The notes below the pieces were generated by a model. The model ran no database searches. It was not told the DNA's origin and saw nothing but the letters and a program-made list of their open reading frames with translations. Both the position numbers and the translations under genes were made by a program. Shown piece by piece: positions 1-5,017 of a stretch of DNA of 5,017 nucleotides (positions are counted from its first letter, which is position 1; every line of letters begins with the position of its first letter). The DNA is from Eubacterium sp. (GTDB taxonomy: Bacteria; Bacillota_A; Clostridia; Lachnospirales; Lachnospiraceae), in NCBI GenBank assembly GCA_023663915.1, contig JAMPGN010000264.1, positions 1 through 5,017 on the forward strand, in the 5' to 3' direction.

Positions 1-2
1 AT

Positions 3-1577
3 GTATTTTATTCAGAGAGTGACAGCAAAGCATTTCGTGTTTTTCTGAAAGGAAAATATAAGACACTTGATGCGCTTAATGAAGCATGGGGAACAGTATT
101 CTGGAACCAGACCTATACGGATTGGGAAGAGATACATGTACCGCGTAAGACTTACAGCGGCCACAGTAATCCTCATGAGACGCTTGATTATATCCGTTTT
201 GTTTCGGACAGTGCAAGACGCTTCGTGAAGATGCAGAGCGATATCATCCGCCACTATTTGAAACCGGGTGATTTCGTGACCACGAACGGACTTTTCGGGA
301 ATCTGGATAATCATCAGATGGCAGAGGAAAGCCTGGATTTCATGACATATGATTCTTATCCGAATTTTGCGTATTGTCTGGAGGCTTATACAGATGCGCC
401 GGGTGGGATGAAGGATCGGAAATGGAGTCGTAATTTGGCGGAAGTCCGTTCCCTCTCACCGGTTTTCGGGATCATGGAGCAGCAGTCCGGTGCGAATGGC
501 AGCAATATAGGGATGGAAGCGCCTACGCCGAGACCGGGGCAGATGACGCTCTGGACCATGCAGTCCATCGCGCACGGTGCCGATTATGTCAGCTATTTCC
601 GCTGGCGTACCTGCACCGTAGGTACGGAGATCTACTGGCATGGGATTCTGGATTATTCCGGCAGGGACAACCGTCGGATTGCAGAGGTCAGACAGATCCA
701 TGAGAAGCTGCAGGGCATGAAAGAACTGGCTGGCAGCATCTATGAGGCAAAGGTCGGGATCATCAAGGATTATGATAATATTTGGGACGCGCAGCTAGAT
801 GTCTGGCACGGGAGAGTGGAAGATGTCAGCCAGAAGGCGTTGTTCCAGGCACTGCAGTTGAGCCATACGCCGTTTGATTATGTATATCTGAAGGATACCT
901 CGGACGCAGAGGAGCTGAAGAAGTACCAGGCGCTTTTCTATCCACATGCCACGATCATGACCAGAGAGCGGGAGGCAGCGCTCAGGGCTTATGTAGAATC
1001 GGGCGGTACACTGGTGGTAGGATGCCGCAGCGGCTATAAGGATATGAATGGCAGGTGCGTGATGGATAAGCTGCCCGGACTCTTGTCTGATTTGTGTGGT
1101 ACGGATATTCCGGAGTATTCCTTTATCGCGCCTGATGCAGGAAGGGTGACGATACAGTGGGGCGACACGGAACTTGAGGCCAGTGTGTTTGTAGATCTTT
1201 TGCAGCCGATTGGAGAAGGGAAGCAGGAAGCAGTTTATACGGCTGATTATTATGCGGGCAGCGGTGCATTGGTCAGCAGCACGGCGGGCAAAGGGAAAGT
1301 ATATTATTATGGTACGGCGTTCAATGCGGAGAGTGCGAGAATATTCCTTGAGAAGCTGGATGTGGCCGATCCTTACCATGATGTGATCCATGCGCCGGAA
1401 GCATGCGAGATTGCAGTAAGGGTTAAGGGAGATGACAGGTATTTATTTGTATTGAATTATGATAGGAATCCGGCGTGGGTTGAATTGTGCCAGAAGGGAA
1501 CGGATATGTATACGGGCAAAGAAATTTCCGGGCAGATGGAATTAGCAGGATATCAGACGCTGGTGGTGAAGATATAA
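3..1577 (+). CDS. GH42 beta-galactosidase, 5'-truncated by the window edge
   Basis: This is the C-terminal 524 residues of a glycoside hydrolase family 42 enzyme, which typically removes terminal beta-galactosyl residues from oligosaccharides in the cytoplasm. The reading frame is open from position 3, so the GTG at 225 is an internal valine and not the start. Residues 3-38 carry the family signature after the acid/base region (FRVFLKGKY, TLDALNEAWGT, FWNQTY). Glu159 (codon 477-479, context FGIMEQQSG) fits the catalytic nucleophile. The catalytic acid/base should lie upstream of the window. Residues about 165-230 finish the TIM barrel, about 245-435 resemble the trimerisation domain (GIIKDYDNIW, ESGGTLVVG), and the end (YLFVLNYDR to YQTLVVKI) matches the small C-terminal beta domain. 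The Zn-site cysteines seen in some GH42 enzymes are replaced here (YSESDS). Full-length members have about 650-690 residues. A GH3 gene apparently once followed, which points to a glycan-utilisation operon. The natural substrate cannot be told. Confidence 0.93.
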   Translation, partial: VFYSESDSKAFRVFLKGKYKTLDALNEAWGTVFWNQTYTDWEEIHVPRKTYSGHSNPHETLDYIRFVSDSARRFVKMQSDIIRHYLKPGDFVTTNGLFGNLDNHQMAEESLDFMTYDSYPNFAYCLEAYTDAPGGMKDRKWSRNLAEVRSLSPVFGIMEQQSGANGSNIGMEAPTPRPGQMTLWTMQSIAHGADYVSYFRWRTCTVGTEIYWHGILDYSGRDNRRIAEVRQIHEKLQGMKELAGSIYEAKVGIIKDYDNIWDAQLDVWHGRVEDVSQKALFQALQLSHTPFDYVYLKDTSDAEELKKYQALFYPHATIMTREREAALRAYVESGGTLVVGCRSGYKDMNGRCVMDKLPGLLSDLCGTDIPEYSFIAPDAGRVTIQWGDTELEASVFVDLLQPIGEGKQEAVYTADYYAGSGALVSSTAGKGKVYYYGTAFNAESARIFLEKLDVADPYHDVIHAPEACEIAVRVKGDDRYLFVLNYDRNPAWVELCQKGTDMYTGKEISGQMELAGYQTLVVKI

Positions 1578-1583
1578 GGAGGA
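1576..1583 (+). promoter_or_regulatory. Ribosome binding site left from a lost GH3 gene
   Basis: AAGGAGGA overlaps the GH42 stop codon and lies 6 bases before the ATG at 1590. Its strength and spacing show that the ATG was a real, translationally coupled start in the galactosidase operon, although the gene behind it is now destroyed. Confidence 0.75.
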
Positions 1584-1589
1584 ACAGCT

Positions 1590-1661
1590 ATGAAAACATT
1601 TGATATCGAACAGGTATTATCACAGATGACATTGGAGGAAAATTGCTGCGGACCCTGGTAA
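1590..1661 (+). pseudogene. GH3 beta-glucosidase N-terminal remnant (23 codons)
   Basis: The ATG at 1590 opens a 23-residue frame beginning MKTFDIEQVLSQMTLEE and ending at TAA 1659-1661. The run 'DIE..LSQMTLEE' is how many clostridial GH3 beta-glucosidases or beta-xylosidases begin, where MTLEEK is followed by the catalytic (beta/alpha)8 domain. Here similarity stops right after MTLEE, at about 1640. The next residues (NCCGPW) do not fit, and the rest of the roughly 700-residue enzyme is missing. The following DNA instead encodes an acetyltransferase tail in another frame. The best reading is a deletion or recombination that removed nearly all of the GH3 gene. The family call rests on a short match, so it is moderate. 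The ribosome binding site still suggests that a small peptide may be translated. Confidence 0.6.
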
Positions 1662-1869
1662 GAAATGCCAAGGGATTGGCAGTGTGATTTTGGATGAGTT
1701 CGAGCAACGGGAAAAAGGAAAGCAGGTTTACCTGTTTACGGATAGTGGTTGCACCTTTCAATTTTATGAGCACAGGGGTTTTACGTGGGCAGGGGAAAAG
1801 CAGATTGAACTGGACATCATGAAAAAACGGGTGCCGCTGAAATGTTTTTTGTATAGTAGAAGAATGTAA
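1642..1869 (+). pseudogene. GNAT acetyltransferase, C-terminal fragment
   Basis: The frame that ends at TAA 1867-1869 encodes about 75 residues resembling the second half of a GNAT-fold N-acetyltransferase. KCQGIGS (from 1663) fits the acetyl-CoA pyrophosphate-binding motif A (R/Q-x-x-G-x-G/A). The later YLFTDSGCTFQFYEHRGF (about 1729-1782) is the typical motif B region, where a Tyr precedes the 'GF' turn, and a C-terminal strand ends in CFLYSRRM. Intact members have about 140-160 residues, so the N-terminal half is absent. In this frame there is a stop at 1627-1629, before any usable ATG. A GTG at 1684 has no good ribosome binding site and would start after motif A. I infer a non-functional relic that was joined to the GH3 start by illegitimate recombination near 1640-1645. 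Confidence 0.7.
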
Positions 1870-2016
1870 CAGGATATTACAGCGTGTATTTCCCCATAGA
1901 ATTGGGGTTAAAAAATAGGAAGAGATATAATAAACGACACAACAGGAGGATTATCACAGAGGCAGAAATACAAAATAAGATAAATGACAGCATGCTCGCC
2001 CGATTTCGTTTGAAAC

Positions 2017-2045
2017 TTGAAATAGCCGAAAGATCATAGTATATT
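2017..2045 (+). promoter_or_regulatory. Likely sigma-A promoter of the ATPase/nuclease gene
   Basis: TTGAAA (2017-2022) and TATATT (2040-2045) are separated by exactly 17 bases, and each differs from the consensus at one or two positions. Transcription would start near 2052 and give a leader of about 40 bases before the ATG at 2091. A second TTGAAA at 2010-2015 is too far from this -10 box to be the partner. The promoter lies in otherwise gene-free DNA, so the downstream gene is probably expressed independently of the galactosidase operon. Confidence 0.6.
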
Positions 2046-2090
2046 AAAAACAGAATAATTCATAAACGGCAAATCATAGAAGGCGGTAAT

Positions 2091-3815
2091 ATGTGGATGG
2101 CGGCTGGCAGGAAAAAGAAACTTCCAATCGGGATTGAAGATTTTAAGGACATCAGGACAGAGGATTTCTATTATGTTGACAAGACCGGATTCATCAGGGA
2201 ATTGCTGGATAATTGGGGAAAAGTCAATTTATTTACCCGTCCCAGACGGTTTGGAAAATCCTTAAATATGAATATGCTGAAAAATTTTTTCGAGATCGGA
2301 TGTAGGCAGGAATTATTTGAAGGTTTAGAGATATCTAGGGAAGTAGAGCTGTGTGAAGAATATATGGGTCAATTCCCGGTCGTATCCGTTTCCTTAAAAG
2401 GGGTAAGCGGTATCGATTATCCGAGTGTGCGCGCCCTGCTGTGCTCCATGGTCGGGACGGAAGCCATGCGGTTTCAATTTTTAAAGGAAAGTGATAAGTT
2501 GACGGACATAGATAAGAAACAGTATAATCAACTGATTATGGTTGATGAGACAAACCAGGGAAGTTTTCGGATGCCGGATTCGGTTTTGATAGAGAGTATG
2601 AAGACGTTATCGAATCTGTTATGGAAACATTATGGAAGAAAAGTAATTTTGCTGATCGACGAGTATGACGTGCCTCTTGCAAAAGCAAAGGAAAAAGGAT
2701 ACTACGACCAGATGATTGTCCTGGTACGCAGTTTTTTTGAGCAGGCTCTTAAGACAAATGACCATCTGTATTTTGCCGTGATGACAGGGTGTCTTAGGGT
2801 GGCGAAAGAAAGTATTTTTACAGGGCTTAATAACCTTAAGGTTTTGTCGGTCACGAGTGTAAAATTTGAGGAATATTTTGGATTCACTGACGAAGAAGTC
2901 ATGGAAATGCTTGCGTACTATGATCTGGCAGATTCCTATGATACGGTGAAAGACTGGTACGATGGCTATCGTTTTGGCAATGCTGATATTTATTGCCCCT
3001 GGGATGTGATCAATTATGTCGATGATCTTCGGTCTGATCCGACGCTTTCCCCGAAAAACTATTGGTTGAATACAAGCAGTAATGACGTAGTAAAGCATTT
3101 TATTCAGCAAACCGGACAAGGACTTAGTAAACGTGAGATTGAAAATTTGATTGCAGGGGAGACCGTGGAAAAGGAGATCCATCAGGAGCTGACTTATGAT
3201 AAGTTATATGATTCGGTTGATAATATTTGGAGTGTTCTATTTACGACCGGCTATCTGACACAACGAGGGAAATCGGAAGGCGATCTTTTTCGACTAGCAA
3301 TTCCTAATATGGAGATTCGGAAGATATTCACGGGACAGATTATGGAAATGTTTAAGGAAACGGCGAGGAGCGACGGCGAGGCTTTAAAGTCATTTTGCAC
3401 CGCGTTGCAGAATGGGAATATGGAAGACGTGGAGAGCCTGTTCAACGCCTATCTGGAAAAAACAGTCAGCATTCGCGATACATTTGTGAAGAGAGAGACG
3501 AAAGAAAATTTTTACCATGGGATTCTGATTGGAATACTTGGCTACAAAGATGGCTGGTATGTAAAATCGAACAGGGAATCCGGAATTGGCTATAGTGATA
3601 TTCAGGTGGAAATTGAAGATGAGCGGATAGGAATTATTATCGAAGTAAAATATGCACAAAATGCCGAGTTGGATGCCGTGTGCAGGGATGCACTGAAGCA
3701 GATTGAAGAAAAGGAATATTCACGGGAATTTTATGAAGACGGTATGAAGACCGTTTTAAAATACGGGATTGCATGTTATAAGAAGACATGCAGGGTACTG
3801 CTCTCCCGCGACTAA
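2091..3815 (+). CDS. AAA-ATPase-like / PD-(D/E)XK nuclease-like fusion protein
   Basis: This 574-residue protein matches the family with an N-terminal 'AAA-ATPase-like' domain (PF09820 type) and a C-terminal PD-(D/E)XK nuclease-like domain (PF08011/DUF1703 type). Visible features in order: KLPIGIEDF and FYYVDKTGFI near residues 10-35, a Walker A RPRRFGKS (50-57), a Walker B VILLIDEYD (185-193), MTGCLRVAKESIFTGLNN (231-248), which fits a sensor-like segment, and DNIWSVLFTTGYLT (377-390). The nuclease-like end has YHGILIGIL (475-483), Asp503 in GYSD and Glu518-Val-Lys520, the expected D...ExK core, so both active sites look intact. Length is normal for the family. AAGGCGG (2080-2086) supports the ATG at 2091; the ATG at 2097 is a weaker alternative. 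Family members are common and often multicopy in gut Clostridia and Bacteroidetes, but their biological role is not established. Defence, or a link to mobile DNA, is only a guess. The cytoplasm is the likely location, as no signal peptide or membrane segment is seen. Confidence 0.9.
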   Translation: MWMAAGRKKKLPIGIEDFKDIRTEDFYYVDKTGFIRELLDNWGKVNLFTRPRRFGKSLNMNMLKNFFEIGCRQELFEGLEISREVELCEEYMGQFPVVSVSLKGVSGIDYPSVRALLCSMVGTEAMRFQFLKESDKLTDIDKKQYNQLIMVDETNQGSFRMPDSVLIESMKTLSNLLWKHYGRKVILLIDEYDVPLAKAKEKGYYDQMIVLVRSFFEQALKTNDHLYFAVMTGCLRVAKESIFTGLNNLKVLSVTSVKFEEYFGFTDEEVMEMLAYYDLADSYDTVKDWYDGYRFGNADIYCPWDVINYVDDLRSDPTLSPKNYWLNTSSNDVVKHFIQQTGQGLSKREIENLIAGETVEKEIHQELTYDKLYDSVDNIWSVLFTTGYLTQRGKSEGDLFRLAIPNMEIRKIFTGQIMEMFKETARSDGEALKSFCTALQNGNMEDVESLFNAYLEKTVSIRDTFVKRETKENFYHGILIGILGYKDGWYVKSNRESGIGYSDIQVEIEDERIGIIIEVKYAQNAELDAVCRDALKQIEEKEYSREFYEDGMKTVLKYGIACYKKTCRVLLSRD

Positions 3816-3822
3816 AACCATA

Positions 3823-3851
3823 TTTCTAAATTCCCCCAAGTGATGTATAAT
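3823..3851 (+). promoter_or_regulatory. Possible promoter of the mechanosensitive channel gene
   Basis: A perfect TATAAT at 3846-3851 lies 47 bases before the channel's ATG. The hexamer 17 bases upstream (TTTCTA, 3823-3828) is a poor -35 box. The region between the ATPase/nuclease stop (3815) and this site shows no hairpin followed by a T-run, so read-through from the upstream gene could also contribute to transcription. Confidence 0.4.
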
Positions 3852-3898
3852 AAAGTCAGAAACCTTGAAACAGTAAATAAAGCAGGAGAATAAACGTT

Positions 3899-4702
3899 AT
3901 GACTTCCATTGTAAAAATCGCCGCATTTATCCTTGCCGCAGTGGTATCAAATTATATTGTAAATCTGATTTTTAAATTTCTGGCAAGAAAAACCAAGGCG
4001 ACTCATCTGCGCTTTTCAAGAAGGGTGATAAATGTCGCTCTTGACATCATTATCATTTACAGCCTTGCGCAGCAGTTTGATATTACGAAGGATATCAGTA
4101 AAGCTTTATTGCAGAGTGGTTCACTGATTCTTGCGATTGCCACTTTTGCGGCACAGCAGGCGCTTGGCAATGTGATCAGCGGGATTTCTATTTCTATATC
4201 GAGTCCCTATAATGTGGACGAAAAAATAAGGGTCATGCAAGGCGGAACCGTCATTGCGGAAGGGATTGTCAAAGACGTTACGATACGCCAGACAGTAATT
4301 GACCAGTTCAATGGGGAGAGCTGCATTGTCCCTAATTCTGTGATGGATTCGGCTGTTATTGTCAATACCAATTACACGGCAAATGTCGGAAACTTTGTGG
4401 AGATCGAGATCGCATACGGGGCGGATATCGAGAAGGCGATAGGCATCATGCGCAAAGTGTGTGTAGAGCATGAGCTGACCCTGAACACGGAGAAAAACGC
4501 CGTGACCGCCAGCGGATATACGCAGAACGGTGTTATTTTGAAGACGACGATCTGGACGGAAAACCTCAATGACAGCTTTAAGGCGTGCAGTGATATAAGA
4601 ATCGCCTTGATCGAGCAGTTCCAGCAAAATGGCATCGAGATACCTTACCAGACGGTGACGGTACATACCCCGGTTTCGGATGCTAGTGAGGGTGAGAAAT
4701 AA
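3899..4702 (+). CDS. MscS-family small-conductance mechanosensitive ion channel
   Basis: This 267-residue membrane protein should open under membrane tension to release solutes during hypo-osmotic shock, as a homoheptamer in the cytoplasmic membrane. Three hydrophobic segments are visible: about residues 5-28, 43-58 and 69-103. The third is the pore-lining helix, and its second half (AAQQALGN at 84-91, then SGISISISSPY) aligns with the E. coli MscS region GLALQGSLSNLAAGVLL...RPF. The beta domain follows (YNVDEKIRV to CIVPNSVMDSAVIVN, about 104-156). The C-terminal alpha/beta domain ends with IPYQTVTVH (248-256), the usual 'IP(F/Y)PQ..VH'-like finish. Length is close to E. coli MscS (286), with a slightly shorter N-terminus. 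AGGAG at 3884-3888, 10 bases before the ATG, supports the start. Neighbouring genes are unrelated, and the gene probably forms its own unit. The exact conductance class and ion preference cannot be read from sequence. Confidence 0.92.
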   Translation: MTSIVKIAAFILAAVVSNYIVNLIFKFLARKTKATHLRFSRRVINVALDIIIIYSLAQQFDITKDISKALLQSGSLILAIATFAAQQALGNVISGISISISSPYNVDEKIRVMQGGTVIAEGIVKDVTIRQTVIDQFNGESCIVPNSVMDSAVIVNTNYTANVGNFVEIEIAYGADIEKAIGIMRKVCVEHELTLNTEKNAVTASGYTQNGVILKTTIWTENLNDSFKACSDIRIALIEQFQQNGIEIPYQTVTVHTPVSDASEGEK

Positions 4703-4734
4703 CGTAATGTTTATGGATAGGATGAAGAAATTTC

Positions 4735-4770
4735 TTTTGCAGTGCTAATGAGTTGATTTTGCATTGCAAA
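4735..4770 (+). promoter_or_regulatory. Candidate operator: tandem TTTTGCAnTGCnAA sites
   Basis: TTTTGCATTGCAAA (4757-4770) contains a perfect 13-base odd palindrome, TTTGCA-T-TGCAAA (4758-4770), that lies between the -35 and -10 boxes. A near copy, TTTTGCAGTGCTAA (4735-4748), occurs 22 bases upstream in the same orientation with 12 of 14 bases identical. A further TGCAATG at 4787-4793, around the likely transcription start, is the inverse of CATTGCA (4762-4768). Type II antitoxins of the ribbon-helix-helix class repress their own operon by binding such palindromes, so this is a plausible autoregulatory site. Binding itself is inferred. Confidence 0.5.
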
Positions 4771-4781
4771 CAGCATATAAT
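4753..4781 (+). promoter_or_regulatory. Promoter of the antitoxin (toxin-antitoxin) operon
   Basis: TTGATT (4753-4758) and a perfect TATAAT (4776-4781) have a 17-base spacer. Transcription would begin near 4788, giving a leader of about 29 bases before the ATG at 4817. This is the best promoter in the window, and a palindrome sits inside its spacer. Confidence 0.7.
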
Positions 4782-4816
4782 ATAGATGCAATGAAATGTG
4801 AAAGAGGACTTGCGGC

Positions 4817-5017
4817 ATGGCAAATACAACAAATTTCAGTGTCCGTATGGACAGCGATATAAAGAAGCAATGCGAATTGCTTTATGGAGAACTGGGAATG
4901 AATTTAACGACTGCGATCAATGTTTTTCTGCGTCAGTCATTGCGTGTCGGCGGCTTTCCCTTTGAGGTTAAATTGGAACAGCCTAACAAGGAGACGATCG
5001 CGGCTATGCTGGAGGCG
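4817..5017 (+). CDS. RelB/DinJ-family type II antitoxin, 3'-truncated by the window edge
   Basis: The first 67 residues of a small DNA-binding antitoxin are present, and the frame is still open at the window end. Members have about 85-100 residues, so roughly 20-35 are missing. It starts MANTTNFSVRMDSDIKKQ. The segment TNFSVRM (5-11) fits the beta strand of a ribbon-helix-helix fold. The helices DSDIKKQCELLYGELG (12-27) and LTTAINVFLRQSLRVGGFPFEV (30-51) carry the family hallmarks 'lGm..ttAi..Fl.q....g.iPFe'. Such proteins bind and neutralise a RelE/YafQ-type mRNA-cleaving toxin and repress their own operon. The toxin gene is expected just beyond 5017 but is not visible here. AGAGGA (4803-4808) is an acceptable ribosome binding site for this ATG. 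The gene is missed by a long-ORF threshold because of the window edge. Confidence 0.88.
   Translation, partial: MANTTNFSVRMDSDIKKQCELLYGELGMNLTTAINVFLRQSLRVGGFPFEVKLEQPNKETIAAMLEA

Noticed and set aside
795..1391. Long 198-codon open frame on the - strand inside the galactosidase gene.
   Set aside because: Its sequence has no recognisable domain. It is antisense to a well-supported GH42 coding region and has no promoter or ribosome binding site. The same holds for the - strand frames within 2619-3182 and 4121-4666.
1622..1690. Third frame across the scar reading KLLRTLVRNAKGLAV then stop.
   Set aside because: It looks protein-like, but it has no start, no recognised family and overlaps the clearer GNAT frame.
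1892..1907. Hairpin CCCCA-TAGAAT-TGGGG as an intrinsic terminator after the GNAT fragment.
   Set aside because: The stem is only 5 bp, and it is not followed by a T-run on either strand.
1884..2039. Open frame of 51 codons starting at GTG 1884, ending ...MLARFRLKLEIAERS, with AGGAGGA at 1944-1950 inside it.
   Set aside because: No ribosome binding site suits the GTG, and the AGGAGGA has no ATG within 5-13 bases in any frame. The composition is not convincing and no family is recognised. It could be a gene remnant, but this cannot be supported.
1902..3839. TTGGGG (1902-1907) and CCCCAA (3834-3839) as inverted ends of a mobile element carrying the ATPase/nuclease gene.
   Set aside because: A 6-base match is expected by chance. 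No target-site duplication or transposase was found.
4725..4736. Palindrome AAGAAATTTCTT after the channel gene, as a terminator.
   Set aside because: It is AT-only except for one pair, has no loop and is not a stable stem. It may be chance in AT-rich intergenic DNA.

Overview
The window looks like a chromosomal segment of an anaerobic Firmicute of the Clostridia, most likely Lachnospiraceae-like. Support for this is the protein style (clostridial GH42 galactosidase, AAA-ATPase/PD-(D/E)XK fusion, small MscS channel, RelB/DinJ antitoxin), strong AGGAGG-type ribosome binding sites, sigma-A-like promoters and a moderate base composition. The assignment is an inference from the sequence alone. 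All recognisable genes are on the + strand.

Layout. (1) Positions 3-1577 are the 3' part of a GH42 beta-galactosidase whose start lies before the window. (2) Positions 1576-1869 are a scar. A well-formed ribosome binding site and the first ~17 codons of what looks like a GH3 glycosidase run directly, out of frame, into the C-terminal half of a GNAT acetyltransferase. Neither gene is intact. (3) Positions 1870-2090 hold no convincing gene but carry a good promoter (2017-2045). (4) Positions 2091-3815 encode a complete 574-residue protein with an N-terminal AAA-ATPase-like domain and a C-terminal PD-(D/E)XK nuclease-like domain. (5) Positions 3899-4702 encode a complete 267-residue MscS-type mechanosensitive channel with its own likely promoter. 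(6) From 4817 to the window end is the N-terminal 67 residues of a RelB/DinJ-type antitoxin. It sits behind a near-consensus promoter that overlaps a palindrome repeated in near-identical form 22 bp upstream, which is a likely autoregulatory operator.

The genes do not form one pathway. The left edge is the tail of a carbohydrate-utilisation operon (GH42 followed by a former GH3). That operon was broken by a deletion or recombination event, and unrelated accessory genes now follow: an ATPase/nuclease, a stress channel and a toxin-antitoxin locus. The three intact downstream units each appear to have their own promoter, and I see no convincing intrinsic terminator between them. I did not find a clearly new system. 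The most interesting items are the GH3/GNAT scar, the poorly understood ATPase/nuclease protein and the antitoxin operator structure.
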